Origin: Gammaproteobacteria bacterium
GTDB taxonomy: Bacteria; Pseudomonadota; Gammaproteobacteria; Pseudomonadales; Azotimanducaceae
Direction: 5' to 3'
Length of the DNA stretch: 64,000 nucleotides
NCBI GenBank assembly: GCA_002708765.1
Contig: PAPD01000043.1
Coordinates: 1-64,000, forward strand
Part shown: piece by piece, positions 1 through 7,727 of the stretch
Numbering within the stretch: position 1 is the first letter of the stretch
How the letters are laid out: the number at the start of each line of letters is the position of its first letter
Notes under the pieces: generated by a model
Databases searched by the model: none
What the model saw: the letters and a program-made list of their open reading frames with translations, nothing else
Told to the model about the DNA's origin: nothing
Translations under genes and position numbers: made by a program

Positions 1-1134
1 AGAACCTTCACAAGTTTTAACTGTCCAAAAGAAGCCGATCGATTGCGTGTCGGTTTTGTATCGGGGGATTTGCGGAATCATCCGGTAGGTTACTGGACGG
101 AAGGCTTTCTAGCTGAAATCGACAATTCGAAGATAGAATTGATCGCATATCCCACTTTACCAAATGAGGACGAATTAACCCGACGCTTACGGTCTTTTTT
201 TTCGAAATGGCAACCTGTTTATGGTCAGGATGATGAAGCGGTGGCAAAGATGATTCATGATGACCATATCCATGTGTTGTTCGATATGTCAGGGCATACT
301 CAATATAATCGGTTGCCGGTATTTGCGTGGAAGCCGGCACCTGTTCAGGTAAGTTGGTTAGGATATTTTGCAACGACAGGATTAAATGAAATGGACTATA
401 TCCTGGGGGACCCTTACGTAACACCGAAATCCGAGGAAGGTCACTTCGTTGAGAATATCTGGCCAATGCCAGAAAGTTATGTCTGTTTTACACCGCCGGA
501 TGTTGATATTGAAGTTAATGAGTTGCCAGCTATTTCTTCGGAATCGATTACTTTTGGTTGTTTTAACAATCTTATCAAGATTAATGACGAAGTTGTTTCA
601 GTTTGGTCTCGGATATTAAAGGCATTGCCGGGGTCTCGGATGTTTCTCAAGACGAAGACGTTAAACTCTGAAGAGGAGTGTAGAAAGATAAAGGAGCGTT
701 TTTTGAATCACGGTGTTGAGTCTGGCCGTTTGATTCTGGAAGGAGAGTCTCCTAGATCCGGGTTGCTGGCTGCGTATCAGCGAGTTGATATAGCACTTGA
801 TCCATTTCCTTACCCTGGCGGGACAACGAGTGCGGAATCAGTATGGATGGGAGTGCCTGTGGTGACATTAAGGGGTAAAAATTTTCTATCGCATGTTGGC
901 GAATCAATTATTACAAATGCAGGGCTGCCCGACTGGGTAGCTATTGATGAGGAAGATTACGTGCGCAAGGCGATAGATTTTGCTTCTGATCTGGATGCTT
1001 TGTCTTCCCTTCGGTCCGGACTTCGAGCGAAGCTCCTAACTTCACCTTTGTACGATACAAAACGATTTGCCAGATATTTTGAGACCGCAGTACGGGATAT
1101 GTGGAAGAAATGGTTAGAGAAACAAAATGGTTGA
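1..1134 (+). CDS. O-GlcNAc transferase-like glycosyltransferase (Glyco_transf_41), 5'-truncated by window edge
   Basis: The reading frame is open from base 1, so the gene begins before the window; an internal TTG at 43 is unlikely to be the true start. The visible ~377 residues match the catalytic region of SPINDLY/OGT-type enzymes, which move a sugar (usually GlcNAc from UDP-GlcNAc) to Ser/Thr of proteins. Seen: GFVSGDLRNHPVGY near the start, a PAPVQVSWLGYFATTG segment, the DPFPYPGGTTSAES loop and GVPVVTLRGKNFLSHVGES, all typical of this family's donor-binding half. In relatives the missing N-terminus is a TPR array; here it cannot be seen. It lies 63 bases before a TPR-oxygenase gene on the same strand, suggesting one locus for protein modification. 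The protein substrate is unknown. Confidence 0.85.
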   Translation, partial: RTFTSFNCPKEADRLRVGFVSGDLRNHPVGYWTEGFLAEIDNSKIELIAYPTLPNEDELTRRLRSFFSKWQPVYGQDDEAVAKMIHDDHIHVLFDMSGHTQYNRLPVFAWKPAPVQVSWLGYFATTGLNEMDYILGDPYVTPKSEEGHFVENIWPMPESYVCFTPPDVDIEVNELPAISSESITFGCFNNLIKINDEVVSVWSRILKALPGSRMFLKTKTLNSEEECRKIKERFLNHGVESGRLILEGESPRSGLLAAYQRVDIALDPFPYPGGTTSAESVWMGVPVVTLRGKNFLSHVGESIITNAGLPDWVAIDEEDYVRKAIDFASDLDALSSLRSGLRAKLLTSPLYDTKRFARYFETAVRDMWKKWLEKQNG

Positions 1135-1197
1135 TAGTAAGTTTTGCTTTAAGATTAATTTCGACGACAGTTACCATAAAAGTTAAGTGGTTCATAT

Positions 1198-3387
1198 ATG
1201 GAAGTGACTCTAGGTGAAGCTTTTGGAAAGGCTATAGAAGCTCACAGATTGGGTAATATTCAAGAGGCCGAAAAATTTTACAGATCGGTCCTTGAGATTC
1301 AGCCTAGACATGCTGACGCGAACCATAATATGGGAGTTATAGCTATATCGTTAGGTAAAGCCGAAGAGGCCATTCCCTTTTTTAAGACAGCGATAGAAGC
1401 AAATTCGAAGGTTGTACAGTTCTGGGTTAGTTATATAAATACCTTTATTGGTTTGGGGAATTTAGAAGAAGCTAGAAAAATATACGACGAAGCGACGAAA
1501 AAAGGAATCAAGGGAGATGTCTTTGAAAAAATAGCAGTACGTATAAATTATTTAAAGACGGATTTGGATGGGGAAAAACAACAAGTCCATTTTCAGCATA
1601 AGATCCAAGAATTAGCTAATTTATATAACCAGGGAAATTTAGCAGACGTTCTTCAAAAAGGAGAGTCTCTAGCAATACAGTTTCCTGATGAATTTGTTCT
1701 ATTTAACTTGTTGGGAGTTTCGAGCGCTGGTCTAGGAAAATACCAGGCTTCTGTTAGATTTTTGAACAAGGCAATTGAACTTAACCCGAACTATGGGGAT
1801 GGTTACAACAATCTGGGGATTACCTTAACTCAGAGTGGAGATTTTGATGGGGCTGTAGAAAGTTTTAAACAAGCGATCCGACTTAAGTCGGATGATGCCA
1901 AAGTTCATTATAATCTCGGATATGCATTTTCCAAAGGCCGGGACCTAGGTAGTGCTTTGGATAGTTTCCGGCAGGCCTTAAGGGTAAATCCTGATTATGC
2001 TGAAGCACTTAACAGCATGGGTTCTATTCTAAAGGAACAGGGGCATATTGAGGAAGCTGCTGAAAATTATCAGAAGGCTTTAAGAGTAAAACCTAATTAT
2101 GCTGAGGCACATAATAATCTGGGCCTTCTTTTAAAGGATAGAGGAGACCTTGACGGCGCTCTAGTAAGTTTTGAGAAAGCCCTTGAAATCAATCCTGATT
2201 CTTCAGAGTTTTTTTTCAATATTGGAATCGTCTTGGAGTTGCAAGGTGATCTCGAAGCGGCAATAGAAAGTTTTAAACGAGCAATCAGGCTGAGGCCTGA
2301 ATATGCGGAAGCCTATCTCAATCTAGGCTCTGCTTTTCTGGCAAATAAAGACAACGATGATGCGATAGATAGCTTCAATCAGGCTATAAGAATAAATCCT
2401 GACTTTGCCGAGGCCCATGTCAATTTAGCTACCGTGTTAGTAGCAAATAAGGATTATAGTGGAGCTATAGAGGTTTGCGAAAAAGCTCTTAGGCTCAACC
2501 CTGAAATTGGAGAAACACATCATCTTATGGGAAAGGCATTCTTTGACCTAGGTGATTATGAGGCGGCCAAGAATTATTTTGAATCGAGTGCAGATGCTTC
2601 TTTTACGCCGCAGTTCTCTATAGCTCGAGCAGCAGAATGCCTTTTTCATTCGGGAAAGTACACTGACCTAAATACTTATATCGCTAAAATAGCTAATAAA
2701 GACAAATGTAACATAAGGCTTTCTTCATTAAGTGTTTTTGTAGCACAACAATTGGGGGAAAAAAATCTTTACCCATTTTGTCCAAAACCAATGGATTTAG
2801 TCTCAATCACTAATTTACTAGATGATGGTTTGTGTGAAGATGATTTTCTAAAAGAAGTGCTGCACGAAGCCGAAACTAGGAGAAGCATTTGGGAACCGAT
2901 AAATAAAAGCACCAAATCCGGTTTCCAGACATTAGGCAATCTGTTTGATTCTCCCAGTAAAATAATCACGGAATTTAAGGCTCTTATTGATAAAGAAATT
3001 GATACCTATTATGCGAAATTTAGAGACAACGATTGCGCGTTTATTTCGGAATGGCCAGAAAAAAATCAACTTCAAGGCTGGTTCGTCAAGCTTATCCAGT
3101 CAGGTTATCAGGATTATCATATCCATCCGACCGGATGGCTAAGTGGTGTGGTATATTTAAAAACGATTGAATCTTCAGACAAAGAAGAGGGAGCGATAGA
3201 GTTTGGTCTGCATGGTTACGATTATCCGATTATTAACGATAATTTCCCTCGATTTTTACATCGTCCTCAAGAAGGTGATATTGCGCTATTTCCTTCATCT
3301 CTTTTTCATAGGACTTTCCCGATTACTAGGGACGCAGAGCGTTGTGTAATTGCTTTTGATCTAGTGCCAGAGTTCCCCACAAATTAA
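1198..3387 (+). CDS. TPR-repeat protein with C-terminal 2OG-Fe(II) oxygenase domain
   Basis: A 729-residue protein. Residues ~8-110 and ~160-470 are tandem 34-residue TPR units with the usual W/L-G-A/Y-P pattern (many end in N-P-x-Y/F-A-E-A), a protein-binding scaffold. The last ~120 residues resemble the putative 2OG-Fe(II) oxygenase family (PF13759 type): an HIH iron-binding pair near residue 641, GWLSGVVYL, then LFPSSLFH with the third ligand His near 704, and a downstream Arg (ERCVIAFD) suited to 2-oxoglutarate binding. It would hydroxylate a protein or small substrate that the TPRs recruit; the substrate is unknown. It follows the OGT-like gene and is a paralogue of the protein encoded at 3956-5845. 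There is no signal peptide, so it is probably cytoplasmic. Confidence 0.82.
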   Translation: MEVTLGEAFGKAIEAHRLGNIQEAEKFYRSVLEIQPRHADANHNMGVIAISLGKAEEAIPFFKTAIEANSKVVQFWVSYINTFIGLGNLEEARKIYDEATKKGIKGDVFEKIAVRINYLKTDLDGEKQQVHFQHKIQELANLYNQGNLADVLQKGESLAIQFPDEFVLFNLLGVSSAGLGKYQASVRFLNKAIELNPNYGDGYNNLGITLTQSGDFDGAVESFKQAIRLKSDDAKVHYNLGYAFSKGRDLGSALDSFRQALRVNPDYAEALNSMGSILKEQGHIEEAAENYQKALRVKPNYAEAHNNLGLLLKDRGDLDGALVSFEKALEINPDSSEFFFNIGIVLELQGDLEAAIESFKRAIRLRPEYAEAYLNLGSAFLANKDNDDAIDSFNQAIRINPDFAEAHVNLATVLVANKDYSGAIEVCEKALRLNPEIGETHHLMGKAFFDLGDYEAAKNYFESSADASFTPQFSIARAAECLFHSGKYTDLNTYIAKIANKDKCNIRLSSLSVFVAQQLGEKNLYPFCPKPMDLVSITNLLDDGLCEDDFLKEVLHEAETRRSIWEPINKSTKSGFQTLGNLFDSPSKIITEFKALIDKEIDTYYAKFRDNDCAFISEWPEKNQLQGWFVKLIQSGYQDYHIHPTGWLSGVVYLKTIESSDKEEGAIEFGLHGYDYPIINDNFPRFLHRPQEGDIALFPSSLFHRTFPITRDAERCVIAFDLVPEFPTN

Positions 3388-3560
3388 CCAGAGAGTTGCT
3401 ATAGGTAAACTATTTTAGAAGTGGACGACTTTTGGGTCGGTGGCTGGTCGATAGGGGTTCCCTCCGTTTTTTTGATTGATGAGATTACGAAAGATGACTA
3501 ACCCTTTTATGGGCGGGGAGTGAGTGAACGAAGAGCGGATGATGGGTGTTTAAGCAAAAA

Positions 3561-3581
3561 GGTTGCACCAGGGTTGCACCA
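3561..3581. repeat. Short tandem repeat (ggttgcacca x2)
   Basis: The 10-mer ggttgcacca occurs at 3561-3570 and 3572-3581, an 11-base period. It sits in the 259-base gap between the first TPR-oxygenase gene and tRNA-Arg, which otherwise shows no gene. Its function is unknown; it could be a remnant of an integration or regulatory site. Confidence 0.5.
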
Positions 3582-3646
3582 GCAGAAAATACGAAATTTT
3601 TTTCTTCTTCTGCGGTAAGATAAAATGAATTTAAACAATGAGTTAG

Positions 3647-3723
3647 TGGCGCCCTGAGCAGGAGTCGAACCTGCGACCCCCCGCTTAGGAGGCGGATGCT
3701 CTATCCAACTGAGCTACCAGGGC
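3647..3723 (-). tRNA. tRNA-Arg (anticodon CCT)
   Basis: The reverse complement folds as a complete cloverleaf: acceptor GCCCTGG pairs with TCAGGGC, D-arm GCTC/GAGC, anticodon stem TCCGC/GCGGG with loop CTCCTAA (U33, anticodon CCT, reading AGG), T-arm GCAGG/CCTGC with TTCGACT, discriminator G73 and an encoded CCA. It lies between two convergent TPR-oxygenase genes. A degenerate second copy is at 5903-5975. Confidence 0.97.
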
Positions 3724-3731
3724 GTCAATTT

Positions 3732-3759
3732 ATTCTAACAGACTTTTATGTAATTCAAG
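3732..3759 (-). promoter_or_regulatory. Candidate promoter of tRNA-Arg
   Basis: Read on the minus strand: a -35-like CTTGAA, a 16-base spacer and a -10 TAGAAT that ends about 8 bases before the mature tRNA 5' end. The placement suits a very short leader. An alternative -35 register is TTGAAT with a 15-base spacer. Confidence 0.45.
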
Positions 3760-3760
3760 T

Positions 3761-3783
3761 GAAACACTTTGGCCAAGTGTTTC
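3761..3783. repeat. Inverted repeat upstream of the tRNA-Arg promoter
   Basis: The arms gaaacactt and aagtgtttc are perfect reverse complements (9 bp) around a 5-base centre. It lies just upstream of the candidate -35 of tRNA-Arg and 172 bases after the end of the minus-strand TPR-oxygenase gene. No T-run follows on either strand, so it is not a standard intrinsic terminator; it could be an operator or a weak terminator for the gene at 3956-5845. Confidence 0.5.
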
Positions 3784-3955
3784 CGAGACTCCTCTGTAAT
3801 TGGCTAGGATTAAACACGCTTTATCTCTCTTCCAGGGTGCAGAGGAGCATATGACCTTTAGAAAGATTATTTCTCTGGTGGTTTGGTTGACAACATCAGG
3901 GGATTAGGTGTCGACATGTTTTTCCTAAGAACTTTTGAGAGGTTTAGTTTCTCTG

Positions 3956-5845
3956 TTAATTCGGAATAATATCGAACGCTAGAACAATTCTTTCTTCAGG
4001 AGAGTTGAATGGTATAGTGCAGTGGTGAAGTGACGCTGGGAAAAGGCATAATGTTCCAGTTTGTACCTCAATTATTTTACCGTTGGTTAGATTTCCTCTT
4101 TGTTCGTATTCCTTGTCATCCAGGCTAACAAAAAGGTTGCCGTCATTTGGTCCCGTCGATTTTGGAACGTTGATGTAAATGCTCCCGCTCAGCCAACCGG
4201 TTTCATGGATATGAGGGCTTACCGATCCACCATTTTTATATCGTACCAGCCAGCCTGAAATATTGTACTCGTCAGGCCAATTCAGGATAAGTCCTTCATT
4301 TCTCGATTCAAACTTCCGTCGATACTTATCAATTTCTAGTCGGATAGCGTTGCTTGCTTGATCTGAAAAATAAGATCCCCCAGTTAGGATATTACCGGAC
4401 GTCTGTTCTGCGTTGTTCAACAGGCTTTGATATCTAATAGAGACTTTTCTGTTCTCTAGAATAGATAGCGCTGGTTTCCGAAATAAGTTTTCGAAATCAT
4501 AATTTCTACTTAATGTGGTCTTTACTACGTAATTAAGAGGTTCATTGCAAAATGGATTTTTGGTATGTAATCCATATCTGATTTTTGCTCTGGAACAAAA
4601 AGATCCAATCAATGCGTTTTTTTTTCCAGAACCTATTAGGTCATTTAACTCGCTTAGAAAACGTTCTCTCTTATCTAATGCAAATAGGCTCTGTAAAAGA
4701 AAGCTCTTTGTTTTGTCTATAGTTAAGGGGTCTTGGTCTTTCTTTGCCATCACTTTGTCGAAAAATAAAATTGATTCGCTGTGTTTGTCGATACTTTGGA
4801 GGGCGAGCCCCATATTGACGAGCGCTTGAGAATATTCTGGGTTTAGTTTGATTGCTTTTTGGTAGCAATCTATTGCAGAGGATATTTCTCCTCTTTCCTG
4901 ATAAACGCCTCCCAAATTGTTATGAGGCTCCGGAAGGTCATTCCTGATTCTAATTGCTTCTAAATAGTTTTTGATAGCGGCTTCTGAATCTCCTTTTATT
5001 TTATTGGCTCTTCCCAGGTTGTTAAAAGCCTCAGCGTACTCAGGGTTTATTTCGATCGCTTTTCTAAAGGCTTGTATTGCCGGACCGATCCTGCCGAATT
5101 CCTGCAGAGCGCATCCTAAGTTATTGTAGAGACTTGAAGAAAGCGGATTAAAGTCGATAGCCTTTTTATAGCTTTCTATCGCTAGATCGAATTTCCGGCT
5201 TTGCTGATATATATTTCCAAGATTATTGTATCCGTCCGAAAAGTCCGGTTTTAAGGAAAGGGCTTTCTGAATATTTTCTATGGCACTTTCTGGCCTGTTT
5301 AATTGAGCGTTAACCACACCCATAATATTATACAGGTCAAAGGAGCCATTATTCTCAGGGAGTATTCTCTCTGCTTCCTGTAGGCTTTGTTCGAGCTTTC
5401 CTTCGTTATAGAGTTTTATCACATGTTCTATGGCAGGTTCTAGTCTGCTGGCTGGTGCGAGCTCTTTTTTTGACTCGCTTAGCTGAAGTATTCTGGTGTT
5501 TAATTCTATATAGCGTGGCTCGTCCAATCCATTGTTTCTTGCTTCTTGGAGTGCGTTTTTTGCTTCATCAGGATTTTTAAGTTCGATGAGAATTAGGATA
5601 TAACTTATCCAATACTGATCGATATTAGGTTTTGTCTCGATTGCCTTTTTAAAGAATAGCATTGCTTCTTTTGCGCGGCCGGCAGTCGTCGCCAGAATTC
5701 CCATATTATGGTTTGCTTCTGGATGGTCTGGAGCTGCCTTTAGAACAGCCGAGTAATAGATATCAGCTTTTCTCAAATCCCCTGCTTTATGGGCGTTGAT
5801 TCCTTTTCGGAGAGATTTCTCTAATTTCACGTGCAGATCACCCAC
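3956..5845 (-). CDS. TPR-repeat protein with C-terminal 2OG-Fe(II) oxygenase domain (paralogue)
   Basis: A 629-residue paralogue of the protein at 1198-3387, on the opposite strand. TPR units cover residues ~8-110 and ~135-370 (YNNLG, YNNLGC, FNNLGR and HNNLGG starts are easy to see). The C-terminal ~120 residues carry HIHETGWLSGSIYI with the HIH pair near residue 546, then LFPASLHH and RIVLAFD, the same oxygenase signature. The start MGDLHVKLEKSL is similar to the paralogue's MEVTLGEAFGKA, which supports both starts. The gene sits between tRNA-Arg and its decayed copy, so it may have been gained or lost as a unit with that duplication. Substrate unknown. Confidence 0.82.
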   Translation of the reverse strand: MGDLHVKLEKSLRKGINAHKAGDLRKADIYYSAVLKAAPDHPEANHNMGILATTAGRAKEAMLFFKKAIETKPNIDQYWISYILILIELKNPDEAKNALQEARNNGLDEPRYIELNTRILQLSESKKELAPASRLEPAIEHVIKLYNEGKLEQSLQEAERILPENNGSFDLYNIMGVVNAQLNRPESAIENIQKALSLKPDFSDGYNNLGNIYQQSRKFDLAIESYKKAIDFNPLSSSLYNNLGCALQEFGRIGPAIQAFRKAIEINPEYAEAFNNLGRANKIKGDSEAAIKNYLEAIRIRNDLPEPHNNLGGVYQERGEISSAIDCYQKAIKLNPEYSQALVNMGLALQSIDKHSESILFFDKVMAKKDQDPLTIDKTKSFLLQSLFALDKRERFLSELNDLIGSGKKNALIGSFCSRAKIRYGLHTKNPFCNEPLNYVVKTTLSRNYDFENLFRKPALSILENRKVSIRYQSLLNNAEQTSGNILTGGSYFSDQASNAIRLEIDKYRRKFESRNEGLILNWPDEYNISGWLVRYKNGGSVSPHIHETGWLSGSIYINVPKSTGPNDGNLFVSLDDKEYEQRGNLTNGKIIEVQTGTLCLFPASLHHCTIPFNSPEERIVLAFDIIPN

Positions 5846-5902
5846 TAAACAAGAAATGAAATGTTTTGCTTTTCAGACAATTTAAATAATAATGATGCCT
5901 AG

Positions 5903-5975
5903 AACCCTGAGCAGGAACCGCATTTGTCGCACCCGCTAAGTTGGCGGATGCTCTATGCAGCTGAGCTACCAGGGT
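5903..5975 (-). pseudogene. Degenerate tRNA-Arg copy
   Basis: The reverse complement keeps the tRNA-Arg 5' half nearly intact: acceptor ACCCTGG, D-arm, and anticodon stem TCCGC/GCGGG. The anticodon loop has become CAACTTA (no U33), the variable and T arms no longer fold (GCGACAAATGCGG in place of the TTCG loop region), and CCA is missing. The bases on its 5' side also resemble those beside the intact tRNA. I read it as a decayed duplicate, not a working tRNA. Confidence 0.8.
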
Positions 5976-6002
5976 GTCTTAATTATCTTAGCAGAAATTT
6001 GT

Positions 6003-6608
6003 ATGTATCATGAATCAGATATTATCCAGATATTTGCAAAAACCCCTATTCCTGGGAGAGTTAAAACGCGCTTGATTCCGTTGCTCGGGGATAAGGGAGC
6101 TTGTGATTTTCATAAACGAATGATCACAAAGCTTGTCAATAATCTCTCTGAATCCTATTCAAAAATTGAGATATGGACTGACTTCGATACAGGAGATCAT
6201 TTTCTAAATGGTTTTGGCTTTCCTGTGGTTGAACAAATAGGAAAAGATCTAGGGGAAAAGATGATAAATGCACTTAATCTAGGTCTGGTTTCCAATGAGA
6301 AGGTTGCTTTGATTGGAACAGATTTGCCCCAAATGAGCAGTGCTTATGTTCGTTTGGCTTTTAAACAGCTCGATAAATATCCGGTTGTTTTAGGCCCCAC
6401 TTATGATGGAGGTTTTGGGTTAATTTCTGTTCGTCACTTATCACCCTCGATTTTTGAAGAAGTATTATGGGGAAGAGAAGATGTTTTAGAGAAAATCTTA
6501 CGAAATATTGCGAGCATAGGTTCGAACTATTTTCTTTTGTCAAGAATCCTAGATGTTGACACTCCCGAAGACTATCGAAGGTATCAGTTATTTCTAAATG
6601 ATGTCTAA
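6003..6608 (+). CDS. TIGR04282/DUF2064 family glycosyltransferase-like protein
   Basis: About 201 residues beginning MYHESDIIQIFAKTP. I chose this ATG because the longer frame to 5955 would run through the tRNA remnant and adds no conserved sequence. The opening IQIFAKTPIPGRVKTRL is typical of the DUF2064 / rSAM-selenodomain-associated transferase 1 family, with a GT-A-like nucleotide-sugar fold; GTDLPQM (the DxD-like region) and GPTYDGGFGLI are the other family landmarks. Relatives are often near sugar or glycan genes, and here the next gene is an SDR epimerase-like protein on the opposite strand whose 3' end overlaps by 15 bases. No specific substrate is known. Confidence 0.8.
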   Translation: MYHESDIIQIFAKTPIPGRVKTRLIPLLGDKGACDFHKRMITKLVNNLSESYSKIEIWTDFDTGDHFLNGFGFPVVEQIGKDLGEKMINALNLGLVSNEKVALIGTDLPQMSSAYVRLAFKQLDKYPVVLGPTYDGGFGLISVRHLSPSIFEEVLWGREDVLEKILRNIASIGSNYFLLSRILDVDTPEDYRRYQLFLNDV

Positions 6609-7595
6609 GTCTATTAAACTGTTTACGGAGTCTATGACAGTGTTCTTTATTTCTTTTGGGTTCCAATCAAGCCGCAAAGATTCGGTATTGTCTATTTTTT
6701 TTTCTTTGCCGAGATCTTTTGTTATTTGTCGTAGTTCTGTGATAAAAAGACTCAAAATCCAGGTGCCAATATCGGGCATTAGTTTTGTCGGGATGTTTCT
6801 TTCTGGAAAGGTTTCGTCGATAATTTCTGCAATTTCTTGAAACCACATAAAACGATTCGAAGCGATTAGCCTTTTGTTTACAGATTGTGTATTTTCAAGA
6901 GCTATTCTATGCAAAGCCGCAACATCTCTTACGTCTACAATCTCGAAACCAAAACGAGGGATCAGGAGGATTTCTTTTTTAAGGATTTTAACCAGCGCCT
7001 CCAGACTTGAACCATAGTCTTTCCCTAGCGCGGGACCTAGGACCAGGGATGGGTGAATTGTAGTCAGATCAATTTTGTTTTCTCTTGAAAAACTCCAAGC
7101 AGACTTTTCTGCTAATGTCTTGCTTAGGGTATAAGGTGTGAGGTCTTTTTCTTCCGGGTTTGTCCAGTCAGACGAGTTATAAATCTTTCGTTTTCCGCCT
7201 TTTCCAAATATGGTGGCGACCGATGATGTTAGTATGACTCTTTTTATGCCGCGAATTACAGCAGCTTCAAGCACATTCAAGGTTCCTTGTCTTGCAACTT
7301 CAATTATCTCAGAGCTGTCTTTGGGTTGAGCAATTGGAACAGGAGAGGCAACGTGAAAAACGGCATCACAACCTTCCATGGAGGCATAGATTTCATCAGG
7401 CTGTCGAAGGTCGGCATGTTTGTATTTTATCCTTCTATTATCGAACCCATATTTTGAAATATTAGTTCTAAGGATTTTTTCTCTAGAAGGGTTTCTCAAG
7501 GTCCCCACGACATCGTAGTCATTTGCGAGAAGATCGAGAACGCAGTGCTCACCAATAAAACCTGATGCTCCGGTTAGAAGGATTTGTCCTTTCAT
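6594..7595 (-). CDS. NAD(P)-dependent epimerase/dehydratase, dihydroflavonol reductase-like
   Basis: 333 residues of the extended short-chain dehydrogenase family. Seen: the N-terminal Rossmann motif LLTGASGFIGEHC (residues ~6-18), VFHVASP in the position of the conserved cofactor-contact strand, a TSSVATIFG segment, and the catalytic YTLSK (YxxxK) around residue 155. The overall look (GTLRNPSR, DLRQPDE, VRDVAALH) is closest to dihydroflavonol-4-reductase-like proteins, which reduce ketones or aldehydes; bacterial members rarely have known substrates. It converges with the DUF2064 gene. No operon partner is seen on its strand. Confidence 0.85.
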   Translation of the reverse strand: MKGQILLTGASGFIGEHCVLDLLANDYDVVGTLRNPSREKILRTNISKYGFDNRRIKYKHADLRQPDEIYASMEGCDAVFHVASPVPIAQPKDSSEIIEVARQGTLNVLEAAVIRGIKRVILTSSVATIFGKGGKRKIYNSSDWTNPEEKDLTPYTLSKTLAEKSAWSFSRENKIDLTTIHPSLVLGPALGKDYGSSLEALVKILKKEILLIPRFGFEIVDVRDVAALHRIALENTQSVNKRLIASNRFMWFQEIAEIIDETFPERNIPTKLMPDIGTWILSLFITELRQITKDLGKEKKIDNTESLRLDWNPKEIKNTVIDSVNSLIDLDII

Positions 7596-7727
7596 TCAGA
7601 ATTTCTCTAGCTTTCCACCAGTACAATCTTATAGAGGTTCGAGGGCTTTGAAATGAATTATTCTCAAAAATGGTAGCTATTTTATACCTATTCTTGAAAT
7701 AATGTTCTTTTCTCAGGTATCAACGCC

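Noticed and set aside
3430-3475. Intrinsic terminator after the first TPR-oxygenase gene
   Set aside because: AGGG/CCCT before a T-run is only a four-base stem; too weak to claim.
5955-6002. N-terminal extension of the DUF2064 gene
   Set aside because: It runs through the decayed tRNA and its 5' flank and has no conserved residues; the ATG at 6003 is a better start.
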